Shown in pieces: positions 22,057-33,765 of a stretch of 64,000 nucleotides of DNA. The notes beneath the pieces are model-generated. The model was not told where the DNA came from and did not search any database. It saw only the letters and a list, made by a program, of their open reading frames with translations. This DNA is from Sclerotiophoma versabilis (Eukaryota > Ascomycota > Dothideomycetes > Pleosporales > Didymellaceae). Positions within the stretch are counted from its first letter, which is position 1. Each line of letters opens with the position of its first letter. The position numbers and the translations under genes are program-made. The stretch covers positions 1,302,001 to 1,366,000 of the forward strand of contig JAAROD010000080.1 in assembly GCA_012274445.1 (NCBI GenBank), read 5' to 3'.

Positions 22057-24085
22057 TCACTCAAAAGCAGCAGTGAGCTTGTCACCGTACCTCTTGCCCT
22101 TAACCGAGAGATACATCTCCATGGAAGACTGGACGGAGAGCTCGAGGTCGTAGCTTAGACAGTTGTAGACGCAGCCTTCGGGACTAAACATGGTCTTGAA
22201 TTCCTTCTCAGGGACCAGACTCAGGTCAGCTACCGCTTTAGCGACTCTAAACACACCCTAGCTCTAATCAGTACCTGTTCAAGCGTATTATATGTATGAT
22301 AGAGTGTGCTTAACGTGTCGATCGAGCGCTTAGGGGCTCTTGGACGGTTCGAAGCCTCGAGCCGAAGAATGGACTCTCAAACTTCGCCAGGCCAGAAAAA
22401 TATGGACGTTGGTATCTTGACGTGGGCGGGTCCGGAAGTAGGGAGATCTTGGCCCATCTTCAGAAGCCAGCTCATCTGGTTACGTGCCAGCTTCTCAGCA
22501 GTGTACTTGCAGATGTATGCATCTTTTTCCCGGTGCAAACTTCTAACGAAGAGTCTCTCCACGGCGATACCATAGTGTCGGCGATTCTTGCGCTTCGCTA
22601 TCACACGACTGATGTCGCCTTCAAGGCCTTTAGCAACGGCACCTCGAGCAACAGCGGACCAACTGTAATTTCTGTTAGTCTCCTGGAATGGAATCTTTAA
22701 ATGCAACATACGCTTAGGTAGGTCGAAATGCTTGCAAATCGTTGTCTCCAGCCCACTCCTTGATCTTGTGGTACATGTAGGCTGACTCCGAAAAGCCACC
22801 AACGAGGAAAACCCACTTTAAGGTGTCAGCGCAGGCTATTTCTACATTTTCAGAGGGCACTTACTTTCATTGTGACTTTCCTCGAGCGCCGTGCTTCCTT
22901 GAGCTGCTTGCTTAGGAGCTCGTAGTGATACGTACTGGCATATCGAACATAGCAACAAGATCCTCACTGGGGCGGTCAGATATATGTATGTTCTTTTTGA
23001 GCGGATAGACTTACGCTGTGATAGTAATTTCACCGTCTTCGATGCCTCGCTCTGGGTAATCACCAATGGCATTCAAAGGATTCGGCAGCTGCAAAGTATA
23101 GCTTTCGTTTCCATTTCCGGAGAACCACCCTTGATCTCAACCGTGAAGGCCTGAAGCAACCTGGCAGCTTCCTTGGAGAGTATGGTGCGAGGAACCTGCT
23201 CACTACGACATCCAGCGATTTTGACGAAGTCCTCGGTACCCAGCCGACGCTCCAGCCATTGCGGGAATGCGCGGTCGACGAACGTGCCGCCGCATTGATC
23301 GCCGCTTCCAACGGTAACTTCATCGACGACGGTTGGGTTTAGGCTTGCGACTTCGTACGAGATCAAGTCCACGGTACCACCGCCCATGTCACAGAGAATA
23401 AAGCCGTCGTTCTTGCTGAATTGCGCGTTGTGGACGGTTTTGCGCAATGTAGCAATTGTATGGATGGCGGCGGACTCCGGTTCGGTAGCATCGATGATGG
23501 TATCTAAGTAAGGGAAATTGGCTACGTTGAAGCCTGCACTGCCGACAGCCTGGCGAGTGCGTGCTTTCGCAACATCGGACCACACTGCTGGGACCGTCAC
23601 AACGAGTGTGATCGAAAGTGTGCGCCAAAGATGTTCGCCATATTTTCGATCCAGAACCTCAATTAAGTGAGCCTTGACGTGGCCAAGAAAGTCGCTGACG
23701 ATGTTGACAGGAGGCTTGTATACGTTCAAGACTGACGACGCTGTCTCTTCCAGGATCTTGGCAGCTTCTCCTATGGGGCGGTTCTCAAGTTCCAGCTTCG
23801 TCCACATATGACGAGGGACATCGGAGGGTATCATGGCTCCCCATGTGACAGTTGGCTGATACGCAACCTCGCTCGGTACCTTCTCTTTCGTTGCAATTTT
23901 CGTGTGCTGTGAGGACCAATCGTGTACTATCTCGATATGCTCGTCTTTATAGTCGTTGCTTCCCGAGGTTTCGCAGAATGAGACGCCTCCCATGGTCAGT
24001 GTGAGAAATGTAGATCGTCGGAATGAAACTCGCCGGTATACGTGGTGCCGTAGTCGAGACCGATGACTAGACGAGTACCTGTCAT
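22057..24085 (-). pseudogene. Hsp70-like (actin-fold ATPase) gene, probably decayed
   Basis: The start is MTGTRLVIGLDYGTTYTG at 24085. Exon 1 (24085-24034) joins 23986 across a 47-nt intron with a GC donor (GCGAGT) and an AG acceptor, giving YTGVSFCET. The ATPase core is clear: VVTVPAVWSD, CDMGGGTVDL, GSGDQCGG. The coding sequence then breaks four times: a one-base shift near 23121-23126, another near 22926-22935, an in-frame TAA at 22714-22716 (expected Gln before AWSAVARG), and an in-frame TGA at 22377-22379 (expected Arg after FWPGEV). Introns at 23014-22967, 22864-22816 and 22711-22663 still have good signals. The C-terminal part resumes in frame (LSVQSSMEMYLSVKGKRYGD) and stops at 22057. 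Such proteins are divergent fungal Hsp70 relatives of unknown role, distinct from true chaperones. Assembly errors could explain single breaks but hardly all four. Confidence 0.75.
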
Positions 24086-24576
24086 GATGGGTAAGATTCG
24101 GTCGTTGGTATGGTTTCTTGTTTGCTGTCTTGAAAGTTGTAGAGCTGTTGGTTGGAAGAGTTTGAAAGACTTGCAGAAGATGAAGCGGCTTTTGTGTGTG
24201 GTGAATCAAGGCCTGGGGCGTTGAAGTGAGAGCTGATACCTGAAGATCAAGGTTTTGAGTGAGGTAATTGGGTAAAGCCACCACTTCCCGAATTTAAGAG
24301 AGATTCTTGAGGCGACCTCCCTCTTGTTAGCCTTGAGCGGCAGTCCTTCGGTCATACTTCTAAACCAATGCACTCAAACTCTTATACTGACTCTACCTTG
24401 AGCTACACACCGCCGGTAACAACCTGCTTTGAACAACAAGCCTGTGGCCATGTTGCGATCTAAGAAATATACAGTAGGCAAGGCTCTTACCTGCCTGCCA
24501 AAGTACAATGCTAAATTGCCAGCTCTTTTCCTACAAACCAAATCGAAGCACGACTCCAACTGAGCCTTACGACAGC
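24086..24576. promoter_or_regulatory. Shared divergent upstream region, Hsp70-like pseudogene / coiled-coil gene
   Basis: 491 bp between head-to-head start codons. No distinct element recognised. Confidence 0.45.
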
Positions 24577-26017
24577 ATGTCGACCAGAGGTCCGTCCACA
24601 GTTCAGGTGAACGACCGACAAAAGGCACAGAATGGCAGCTCCAGCCCGATCACCACAAATTCCAACTCGATTTACACCATGAGAAGCGATCTGCGAAGAT
24701 GTGAAAATAATCTCAAAAGAGAAAAGTATCGCTACCGCAGCATTGAGGGCTTCACAAACAAGCTGAATGCTGAGAACAAACAGGAGAATTGAAGTCAACC
24801 ATCTAAAGTCCGAGCTATCTGATTTCGAAGGCACCAAACAGGACATCTACTATATTACCAACCACTACATTCATCCTGACGCACTGAAAACAAGACTTCG
24901 ACTCAGAGACGATACATTCATATCTTACGATGATGTCCTTGAGCTAATGCTGAAGGATGCTTTGCATGCACACTCATTACGACGCGAAGTTCAGTCTTTG
25001 CGAAGCAGCACTCAGACCGCACAAACTGAGGTGCAGACTCTCCAGAACCGTCTCGCAGAGCTGGAAGCTTCGCAGGATCAAGCCCAGTCTATGCAAGACC
25101 GGGCACTGTCTCTACAAGAGCAGGTGCATTCTTTGCAGAAGCAGCTACTCAACGACGTCGATAAGGTTCGTGTCGTTCCCGATGACATCTTCGAACATGA
25201 TTTCCGCAGTCTCATCGTCATGGTCAAATTGCTCAGTCGATCAGTCCGTGTCACAGAGGATACGAATGTGCTCGATGTGGTGGATAATCGCGGACTACAC
25301 CTCAATGTGCACGACCATCACTGGAATACACGCGCGCGTAAGATGCATTTCACCGAGGCTTGGATTTGGTCCGTGCTACTGGAGATGGTCTTCAAAACAC
25401 CATTCACGATCCTTGGAGATAATGGAACAGTCGCAGTCGACCTGTGGTGTAAGCTATTTGGTAGCAAGCATCATCACGGGTGGCCGAATTCTTCTGCCTT
25501 ATGCGAAAGCTGGCGCTGCACGACTATGAAGCATGCCATCGAAGTCATGGGTCAGGCCACCAGTGCAGAAGGAGCCGTTAAAGTCGAATATGAAGCATCT
25601 GATGAAGCAGCGCCACAAGAGTTCGAGAGTGAGGAACTGCGAATACGCAACATCGTGGCGAACGAGATCGGCACGCGACTTGCCAATCTCTCAACGTTGT
25701 TGAATTTCCCACTTGTCCCAAAAATCGTGGAAGCGGCATATGCCCTGGCGCTACAGATGAATCTTCAACGATCTCGCCTTCAGATTACGTTCCCCAGCGT
25801 TGATGAGCAGTTCGATCGTGTGCAGATGATGCCCATTCCAAATGCAGATGGCGAGGATCTCGAGGACGGAATTGTGGCGTTCATCGTCAGGCCTGGTTTG
25901 ACAAAATGGGGAGATGCGCATGGCAGGCACTTCGACCAGCGTTACGACATCGCTCCTTCCCTCGTGCAGCTTCAGGTTCAACGCGAAGGGGTGGTGATCA
26001 AGTCAGAACTTATCTGA
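24577..26017 (+). CDS. Coiled-coil protein of unknown function
   Basis: Exon 1 (24577-24725) and exon 2 (24784-26017) join across a 58-nt intron (GTATCG donor, ACAG acceptor, GCTGAAT-like branch) in phase and give 460 residues. Without splicing, the first frame ends at 24792 and the second lacks a good start. Residues about 45-75 and 105-165 are strongly helical with Gln/Leu heptads (LQEQVHSLQKQLL). The C-terminal two thirds look globular: VPDDIFEHDFRSL, EAWIWSVLLEMVF, LALQMNLQRSRLQITFP, FIVRPGLTKWGDAHGRHF. I believe this resembles an uncharacterised family widespread in Dothideomycetes, from memory only. No catalytic motif is evident. Its neighbour is the Hsp70-like pseudogene. Confidence 0.72.
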
Positions 26018-26630
26018 GTGCACTTCAAGACTGTGGAAGGATCACAAGCGCAGTCTCACAGTTACTTTCGACGACAGTGAAAACTGTGTTTGGAATTCTG
26101 ATGGTCAGTCGTAAGGCACTAATCTGGGAGCGCGTGGGATACAGGTGTGAAGGGAGCATTTAGGGAAATATTGGAGTATCGTGCTTTCGAGGGACTGACA
26201 ATAAGTGTATACTTGATGCACACCTACATCATAGTATCGGCACTGGACGGCTTTTGGTAGCACTGAATCAATGAAGTTGATCATCATGATGTACGTGGGA
26301 GGGGTGATCGATCGTGATGTACGCGGGTGAGCACGTTCACGTCGGTGTTGCGCCATCCCAAGTTGGGCGCTAGCGCGATTCACGCGTCGTGGAATCAATA
26401 TGGCAGCGTCACGATCTCGTGCAAGCACCCGCACTAAAGCTTACGATCTACTTTCCTTGCGCCCTCAGCCTTCAAAGGCGGTACTTTTATTATTCTGTTA
26501 GCATGCTCATGACGCAATGACACTCGACCTACCTTAATCCACCCCGCAAACCTCTTTACGCGTCGTCCCGGCGCGACTTTCTCGAGATCACGCACGCCGA
26601 GCACACCCACATACACCGCGTACCGCGACC
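26018..26630. other. Intergenic region upstream of CDC45
   Basis: 613 bp. An imperfect direct repeat built on GTGATGTACG / ATGATGTACG occurs near 26287-26325. Minus-strand open frames here show no recognisable motif and overlap the CDC45 promoter, so I leave them out. Confidence 0.5.
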
Positions 26631-29243
26631 ATGTACCTCCCACGGAACCTCATAGCACACCTCTACCAGAACCTTATAAAACGGACTCACGCCGCGGCTC
26701 CACCTGTCCTCCTCCTTGTCGCCCTCGAACCAGACGCGCTTTGCGCGTGTCGGATCCTCACCGCGTTATTGAAGCGCGACTACATACCGCACAAGATACA
26801 ACCCATTGCTGGCTATGGCGACCTATCACGTGCAGCAGATGAGCTGGTACGGCCTATGCGGACAACCGAGGGCGGAAGCGGGGGTGTCGTCGTGTGTTTA
26901 GGTGTTGGAGGCATGATCGACATGGAAGACATTCTGGGTATGGACATGGACGAGAATGGTCAGGGAGGCACTGGTGATGTCGAAGTCTGGGTTCTCGACG
27001 CAAGACGACCGTGGAACCTGGCGAACGTATTTGGCACACCCATTAGCGAGGACTCGACAACCGGCGAGCTTGTGCGGCGGCAACCTGGCGTAGAGAAGGG
27101 CAGGATAATGCAGTCATACCAGGGTGTAAGAGGAGGGATAATTGTGTTTGACGACGGAGATATCGAAGAGGAACTTCAAGCAGAAAGAGAAGCATATTGC
27201 GGACTGGAGGAGATGCCGGAAGTAGGGGAAGACATGGGCTCAGATGACGAACCAGACGGCCATGATGAGGATGCACCGTCATCTGGCCAGGCCCCGAAGA
27301 AGAGGAAGTCATGGAGCGACAGAGAGGACTCTGACGAAGAAATGCCAGAGGACGACCGACCGCGGCAAAGACTACGCAGTAATTCGGTAAGGCAATCCAG
27401 AACAACTTAACAGCCAGCACTGACGCACGGCCAGGGAGGTTCCATACCTTCATCTCCAGACCGAAGACCAGCGCGGCGAGGACTCTTAATTGAAGGACAA
27501 CTCGGTGGATCCTCTGACTTCTCGCGATCAGACTCGAGAAGCCGTTCAGCATCTCCATCAATAGTAGCTCCGAAAGAGCAGTCTGTGAAGAGCTTACGCA
27601 AACAGCTCATGGTGATGCAAAATAAGTACACGAGTGTTCTCGACAAGTACTACCAACTCGGCGCCTCGTATGCGGAACCTGTCTCTTCCCTCGTCTACGC
27701 CCTGGCTTCAGAGCTCGGCCGCGAAGACAACGATCTCCTCTGGAATGCAATAGTGGGTGTCAGCAGTCTGGAGCTATACGGTCGAACAGGAAGCGGCGTT
27801 GGATTGAACCCCCTTTCCACAGCTGGTGGATCTGCAGGCTGGAATGGCAACCGAGGAGAGCAAATCCGCTCAGTCTTCAGAGATGAAGTACGCCGACTGA
27901 ACCCTGTCACAGACCCTCAAGGCGTAGCCCGCGACGCAAGCTTGGGCGATGCTAGCGGTGTGATCCCCACAAGTGCACGATCCGCAACGGACAAGTCGAT
28001 ACGATTGTCTCCAGAGCCTCGTTTCCTTCTCTTACGACACTGGTCTCTCTACGAAAGCATGCAACACTCGCCCTACCTCTCTGCGAAACTACATATGTGG
28101 AGCGAACAAGGGCAAAAACGACTGAAGAAGCTGCTAGCGAAGATGGGTGTTTCACTTTCCGAGTGCAAGCAGAATTACACCCATATGGATATGGAGCTCA
28201 AACGCGGGTTACGAGAACGACTACTAAAGTTCGCGCCACAGTATGGCCTTGACGGCCTGGTTCCCCCTCCGCCACGCAGCGGCGACATGAAAGATGGATG
28301 GGGCTTCGTGCGTTGCTGGGGCTGGAAAGCCTGTCTCTCCGCTGTTGACGCTGCCGTGATCCTAGGCGCCATCCTTGAAGTCGGCGACGCAAAATCCCTC
28401 TCCCAATCCTCGTTCGAGCCCACAAACTTTGTCGGCACGAACGACCACGGCGACACAACCGCAGCCGCAACCCAAGAAGAGCAGGATGAGGCGCAAGAAC
28501 ATATCGTAGCGCGTTTCTGGACAGGCTACGACGCCCTTGGCCAGATTGATAAGCTCGTCCAGCACATTTCTACAGCACAACATTTACACCGCGCCATCCT
28601 CCGCACGGGAACCGCTTTGATCGAAAAGAAGCAAATCAGACATCTCCGCGCATTCCGCATGGCCGTCGTAAAAGAAGGTCCAGACGTGCAGCTCTTCACA
28701 CATCCTGGCGCGCTCACAAAACTCGCTCTTTGGATCGCAGAAGCGATTGTCGAACTCAACGGTACGAAGGGCAAGAACCGCGGTTCCGAACTCGTAATGG
28801 CCGGCCTTGATGACTCGCGAGGTCTTTACGTTGTTGTTGGCCTTGGCGGTGGCGGCGCGACTGAGTCTGCAAAGGAAAGACTGCAGAAGAGGGAGAAAAA
28901 GGCGAAAGAGAAAGAAGAGAAACGTGCTAAGAGGGAGGCTGAGTTGCGCAAGAAAAAAGAAGCTAAGCGGCAGCGACTGGAAGCAGCGGGCTTGGATGAA
29001 GATGAAGTCGAGGACGATACCGAGGAAGAGGATGATGATTCTGAAGAGAGCGAGAGCGAAGATGAAGAAGAGCAGAAGGCGGGTTCGGGGAGAAATAGGT
29101 TCGGTAACGCCTTCCAAGAAGTCGTCCGTGAAACAGGTGCACGCGTACGCATGGACTCCTTCGAAGCCTGCGTCATTGAAATTAGGAAAGAGGATCTTCG
29201 CGGGTTCCTGGAGAAGCTGAGTATGAAGACCGTTGTTGGATAA
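26631..29243 (+). CDS. CDC45: DNA replication initiation factor Cdc45
   Basis: Exon 1 26631-27386 and exon 2 27435-29243 give 854 residues. The 48-nt intron (GTAAGG donor, CTGAC branch, GCCAG acceptor) contains an in-frame TAA, so it must be removed. The start MYLPRNLIAHLYQNL and the early motif PPVLLLVALEPDALCACRIL match Cdc45, a catalytically dead DHH phosphoesterase relative. ARRPWNLANVFG is a family hallmark. Cdc45 joins Mcm2-7 and GINS in the nuclear CMG replicative helicase. Two low-complexity charged stretches are present: an acidic/basic linker at about 190-255 around the intron, and a Lys/Glu then acidic insertion at about 735-800, just before the conserved C-terminal segment. Both positions are usual sites of length variation in fungi. 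Confidence 0.92.
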
Positions 29244-29944
29244 TCGCTCAGCTGTTCATGAGGATAGCACGATGGGCGGATGGTGCGCTGTTGGTTTAGT
29301 CAAGGAAGGGCACGGTATGACATGGCATGGCACGGCGAGGCATAGTTTGGATTGGAGTACCCCCACCCCCACGGCGTTTTATTATTCTGGCATACGTAGC
29401 AGTGCGATGATCTCTGGCATTCTACTCGAGCATAGCGCTTCATAGCACCGCAAACTCATTCTCATCTCGGTACAAAATGCACATTTTTGGCCCGTCTCAT
29501 TACTCGCTCTCATCCCAGGCACCACTCGCGCCTTACAGGCATCCACCATGTCGACATCCACAAAGAGATTGTACGTACAGTGAAGAATTCTAATATCTAC
29601 CAATCAATTTTCATTCGGAACAAGCGTTTCCACGGATTTGAACACAGCAAGGTAGACTCAGTTAGAAATATATCCCTTTGCCCTCCGCATACAAGGCGAA
29701 AAGACCACACCAGACCTGTCCGTTCTACAACGCCAGCCGACGGTATCATTCCGGGTGCGACCTCACCGGTATCAGCATATAGGACGAGTTTCCAGACTCT
29801 TTTTGTTTGCGCGTGGCAAAGCACTATTATACCAGAACTAGCACCAGCCCAGAGGTTTTGTATAGCATAAATCATAGTCATTACAAGAAATATCGAATAC
29901 TGGGTATCACTAGTCTTAAGTTGAAATCTCGTCATCACAGGCAC
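29244..29944. other. Convergent intergenic region
   Basis: 701 bp between the 3' ends of CDC45 (+) and the rhodopsin-like gene (-). It contains a short purine-rich run of ATGGCATGGCACGGC type near 29318-29340. No gene supported. Confidence 0.5.
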
Positions 29945-31392
29945 TTATACAACATCCCTCGGGTCCTTGACAAGCGTATCCGTGCTGCTCCTCCCGTCCG
30001 TCTTCTTACTTTTCGGCGTCTCCCATCCACTGAATCTATCACCGCCTCCCTCGACCTTCACATGTATATGCGTCTCGACCTGAATATCTCTCCCCTCGGC
30101 ATCGCTCGAGCCTCTTGATCCGCTTCCTGACCCCTTCGTTGTAGTCTCCAGCGGGTAGTCGCCATTATGACTTGGTAGGGGTCGACTTCGCGCGCTGCCA
30201 ATGGTAGGGTACATGCGCGGTGTGCTGCGCGTGTCGCGACGGTGACTTGAGAAGACGCCTGGGAGGCATTTGGTCATGAGTGGACGCAGTAGAGGGAGGC
30301 AGGAGCATATAATGCCAACATTTGTTTCAACAGAACTCCATGTAGCTGCAGCGGGGTTGTCGTAGCTTTGGTCTTTGCTGTTGGATATGGCGATGAGTGA
30401 TTGGAGGCGCAGGATGGAGACAACGCAGACGCTGCACAGTGTTAGCGTGGTGAGCTGAAACATGGGCTTGCGTGGTCTGGGGAATCGAAGGTAGTACACC
30501 GCTGCATGCACGCTTTTTGGGTTGTACGAGAAGAAGCAGGTGCAGACGTGAAACGCTTCGGCCCCGCCGCGCGACCCGCCATGTGTAGAAGGAGTAGGAA
30601 GGTGCTACTTACAAGCCACCGACAGCAAAAATCCCGATCAGAGCTGACTTTTGTCGACTCCCAAGCTGCAAACGCCGGATCACAGGCATAGGGAGGATAA
30701 TGATGGCGAAGTCCGTCGTGATGTTGATGGCGGCATTGGTGAACCACATCGCAAACTGGTCGATGCAGCGTGCGGGTTCCTTGGTCCAGAAAGCGTGCAC
30801 CGGTACGCAGGCGAATATGCTGCTGAATACTGTCCAAATGGTGTAGCAGATTACAACGGCGAAGATGCACCAGCATGAGACTCGGAACTTTCGGGTAGGG
30901 AACACTCGATGGTACTGCAAAAGGATCGAGCTCTTCGTCAGTCCAAGAGAAAGGTAATAGGCTATCAGAGATGCCCAAAAAGACTGGTATGATTAGTATT
31001 GGAGAAAGTAAAGCAATGGATGATCAGTACCTTCGAGACCTTGACATTATCATCCCATGATAGTGTATCTGCATGTTTGCCCATTCCCCATTTCGCTTCT
31101 GCTTCAAGTTAGCTTTCGGTTGACGCGATGATGCATCTGACCTACGGTATCCAATGCAGACAGTCAGGCCAATGGAAAAGCACTGGAACATCGTAAGTCA
31201 GTGCTTCATGATGTACCATTCCAGAAGACTCACGGTTGCAATTGCAATAAGGTGATCTTCGATACCAGGAGAGCGAACAATGAACCACCGAGTGTACAGC
31301 CGTAAGGCTACACTCACGAAGGCTATAACCGTGAACGCCACAGATACGTCGAATGCCTGTTGGCCACGCGGGTTTTCGGTGCGACTGAGCAT
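29945..31392 (-). CDS. Seven-helix fungal rhodopsin-like integral membrane protein (possible frame break)
   Basis: Proposed exons on the minus strand: 31392-31234, 31182-31146, about 31099-31031, 30983-30613 and 30431-29945. Seven hydrophobic helices are visible, including AFTVIAFVSVALRLYTRWF, LTVCIGY, SFWASLIAYYLSLGLTKSSI, YTIWTVFSSIFACVPVHAFW, ITTDFAIIILPMPVIRRLQ and the GGFVCVVSILRLQ joined across a 181-nt intron. A long Ser-rich cytoplasmic tail follows. This is the fungal rhodopsin-domain family that includes PTH11-like receptors and many unknown proteins. The cysteine-rich CFEM domain of some PTH11 receptors is absent. In exon 3 the conserved KWGMGKHADTLSWDD can be read only by ignoring one G in a run of four at 31080-31083. 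An alternative acceptor at about 31066 keeps the frame but discards that motif. Confidence 0.75.
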
Positions 31393-33765
31393 GATGGAAG
31401 CGTTCGAGGATCCTCACTTGCGGCTAAGAAGTGCCGAAAACATATAGGTTCTGAAGTGAGTTCGGGCTATCCCGTGGGAACTGTCGTGCTGTCTGTGTCC
31501 CACCGAGGAACAGTAATTAGTTTTTGTTCAAGTAGCGATTTTTCTGGGGTCCGCATGCTTAAGATATCATCGGATGGTCGAAGTGGAATTTTGTGGGGAC
31601 ACGGCAGGACCGCAGGGGGTCTGTTGCAACGTGCACAGTACGACATACTGGAACCAGGACCTCGCTAGCCCGCCATAGATTTGCATCGCATCCTGGAACT
31701 TCAGTTCTTTCTGAATGGTCAACCTTGTCTGACTGCAGAGCACTGTTGCAGCTCAAGAACGCCTTCCGAGAACACGAGGAACTATGAGCGATTCTCTGCA
31801 CAAGACCTCCTACGCTCAAACCTGAATACTTTGTCTCTGCTGCACGGAGCAGTCCAAGGTGCCCACCAGGTGGCAAGTTTGTGGGTAGACTACGCATTGC
31901 GGTTCAGATCTGCTGGATAAACCATTGACCTTCAGGAGACCCTTTCGAGTACCGTATGCCCATGCCTTTTCCGACACTATGGACAAGGTCGTACCCTGTC
32001 AACGAGTCTAAGGGTGGTGCAGATCCGAACGACCCTCTACAGGTCTGTTACATAAGGTTGCATGCACCCTGAACCCGTGGGTAATCGAAGAGCTCGATGC
32101 GTTTCAGGCCGACGTATATAAAATTTGATAGTGCAAGCCACAAGACGAAGTTTTGCTCCTTGCATTAGCAGTGGTGGATAGCTGGGGAGCCTCACTTCAC
32201 TACTGAGTCTAGCAACCGCTCGGTTGGGTGCATACAAGCACAACCAATGATCAGCGAATGTTAGCGAAAGTGGTGACCCACTGGGATTCTGGTCGACATC
32301 TGAAAGTGCGCAGTGGCAAGTGATTTGTGGATGATGACGGCTTCTCGAGGGTTTCACATCTCCTGGAAACAGGGCTCTCTTGCAAACGACTACCACGTGG
32401 TTGAGGTTCTTCCTTGCACACTGATCCTTTTATGCTTCACTCCAAGGCGACATTGGTTGAGCGGAGCGCAAAACAGGGATGTTCCCATTGGTATCGATTA
32501 CGCGATGCCGCGGCCCGGGATGCCGGCGTGTCCCAATATGAGGGCAGCCGATGGTACCAGCGGGCGCTATCCTCCTGACAGCAAGGTGAACCTCCCGTCT
32601 CCTTACATGCAGCGAATCGGATGTGATATCGTGCAAGTAGTCGAATTTGCGGGAGCCGTGTCGTAGCAGGGCGAAACTTTGGCAGAATCCTTCACGCATC
32701 CCAAACCCTGCGACGTCCGTAGTCGTGGGTCGGCCAGGATAGATGCGCTGCAAATCTTATCGAACACGAGTGCTGACTGGACTATCGAACGGTAGATTGC
32801 GTGCTGGAGGTGGTGTGGATGAGCGGTCTGCTGATCAGAGCAAATGATGCTCTACCATGATCAGCACGGCGAGCTCCACTGGGTTTATCAGATCGCTGGT
32901 GCACGACCACCATGTCAGGTCTAAGGACTAAGAGTAGAGTTTCGACATCTGTCAAAGTTCACGTTGAGGGCGTGGGGGCGGAAAAGCGACGGGAGCGGGC
33001 ACTTTGCTGCGCCGTCGCCTTTTCTACTGCGGTCCACAAACCCCAGAATTGCGACTGTCTTTGACTTGAAGTTGCAATGACGCTGACTGAAGTCTCTTCT
33101 ATTTCTTTCACTAAAATTTGGTTCGAAGTAAGTCTTCCGAGCGACTCGTCTGACGGAACTTCGATGTGTTGCATCAGTGAGGTTTGGTCGAGTCAGGATC
33201 GTAGCTGGGCGTGCTGTCGTGGTGATCGAGTGGCATGGACCCACTGGGTGCTGCTGACTGCTTCCGAAGCATCCGTGGAGACAATCGCGTCCGCGGAAGC
33301 CATGAGAGAACATCTTGGCTTCTCTTTTCGCCTGCAGCTGTTGGTAAATGACTCGTGAGGCCACGCTGCAGTGTACGGGATGGTCCAAGACGAAAGATGG
33401 CTTTTCAGGGAGTAAACATAAGGAGAGAAAGAACGCTCTGCATGTGTGATATTGACCTCGATATGCCTAGAAGCTAGATTGGGAACGGACGGCGCACCTC
33501 TTGGTGATCAATTGTCAATGTGTATTGCTTCTACACCCTCTTCAAACTTTTCTGCATGTAAAGGTGACTACAACAGCTTGTAATTACATTCAGCGAGAAG
33601 TTGCATGTGACTTAGAATCAGGGGAGGTGCCCAGTGCCGATCGTCAGGTCCTTTGCACTCTGATGTAATCCCTGAGGACTGTGATGATTGCTGTATAGGC
33701 TGTACAGGAACGGTGCGCAAAACGGCAAAAAGGCCTTCCGAAAAGTGCTACTTTTCAGCAGCTGA
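31393..33765. other. Gene-poor intergenic region
   Basis: About 2.4 kb between the start of the rhodopsin-like gene (-) and the 3' end of the bZIP gene (-). The longest open frames (32921-33388 minus, 33077-33358 plus) overlap each other and carry no recognised motif. I see no repeat or RNA gene. Confidence 0.5.

Noticed and set aside
26105..26643. Two minus-strand frames (109 and 69 codons) upstream of CDC45
   Set aside because: No motif, atypical composition, and the second overlaps the CDC45 start codon.
32921..33388. 155-codon minus-strand frame in the gene-poor region
   Set aside because: Overlapped by an open plus-strand frame, no domain, no splice partner, composition rich in Arg, Ser and His.
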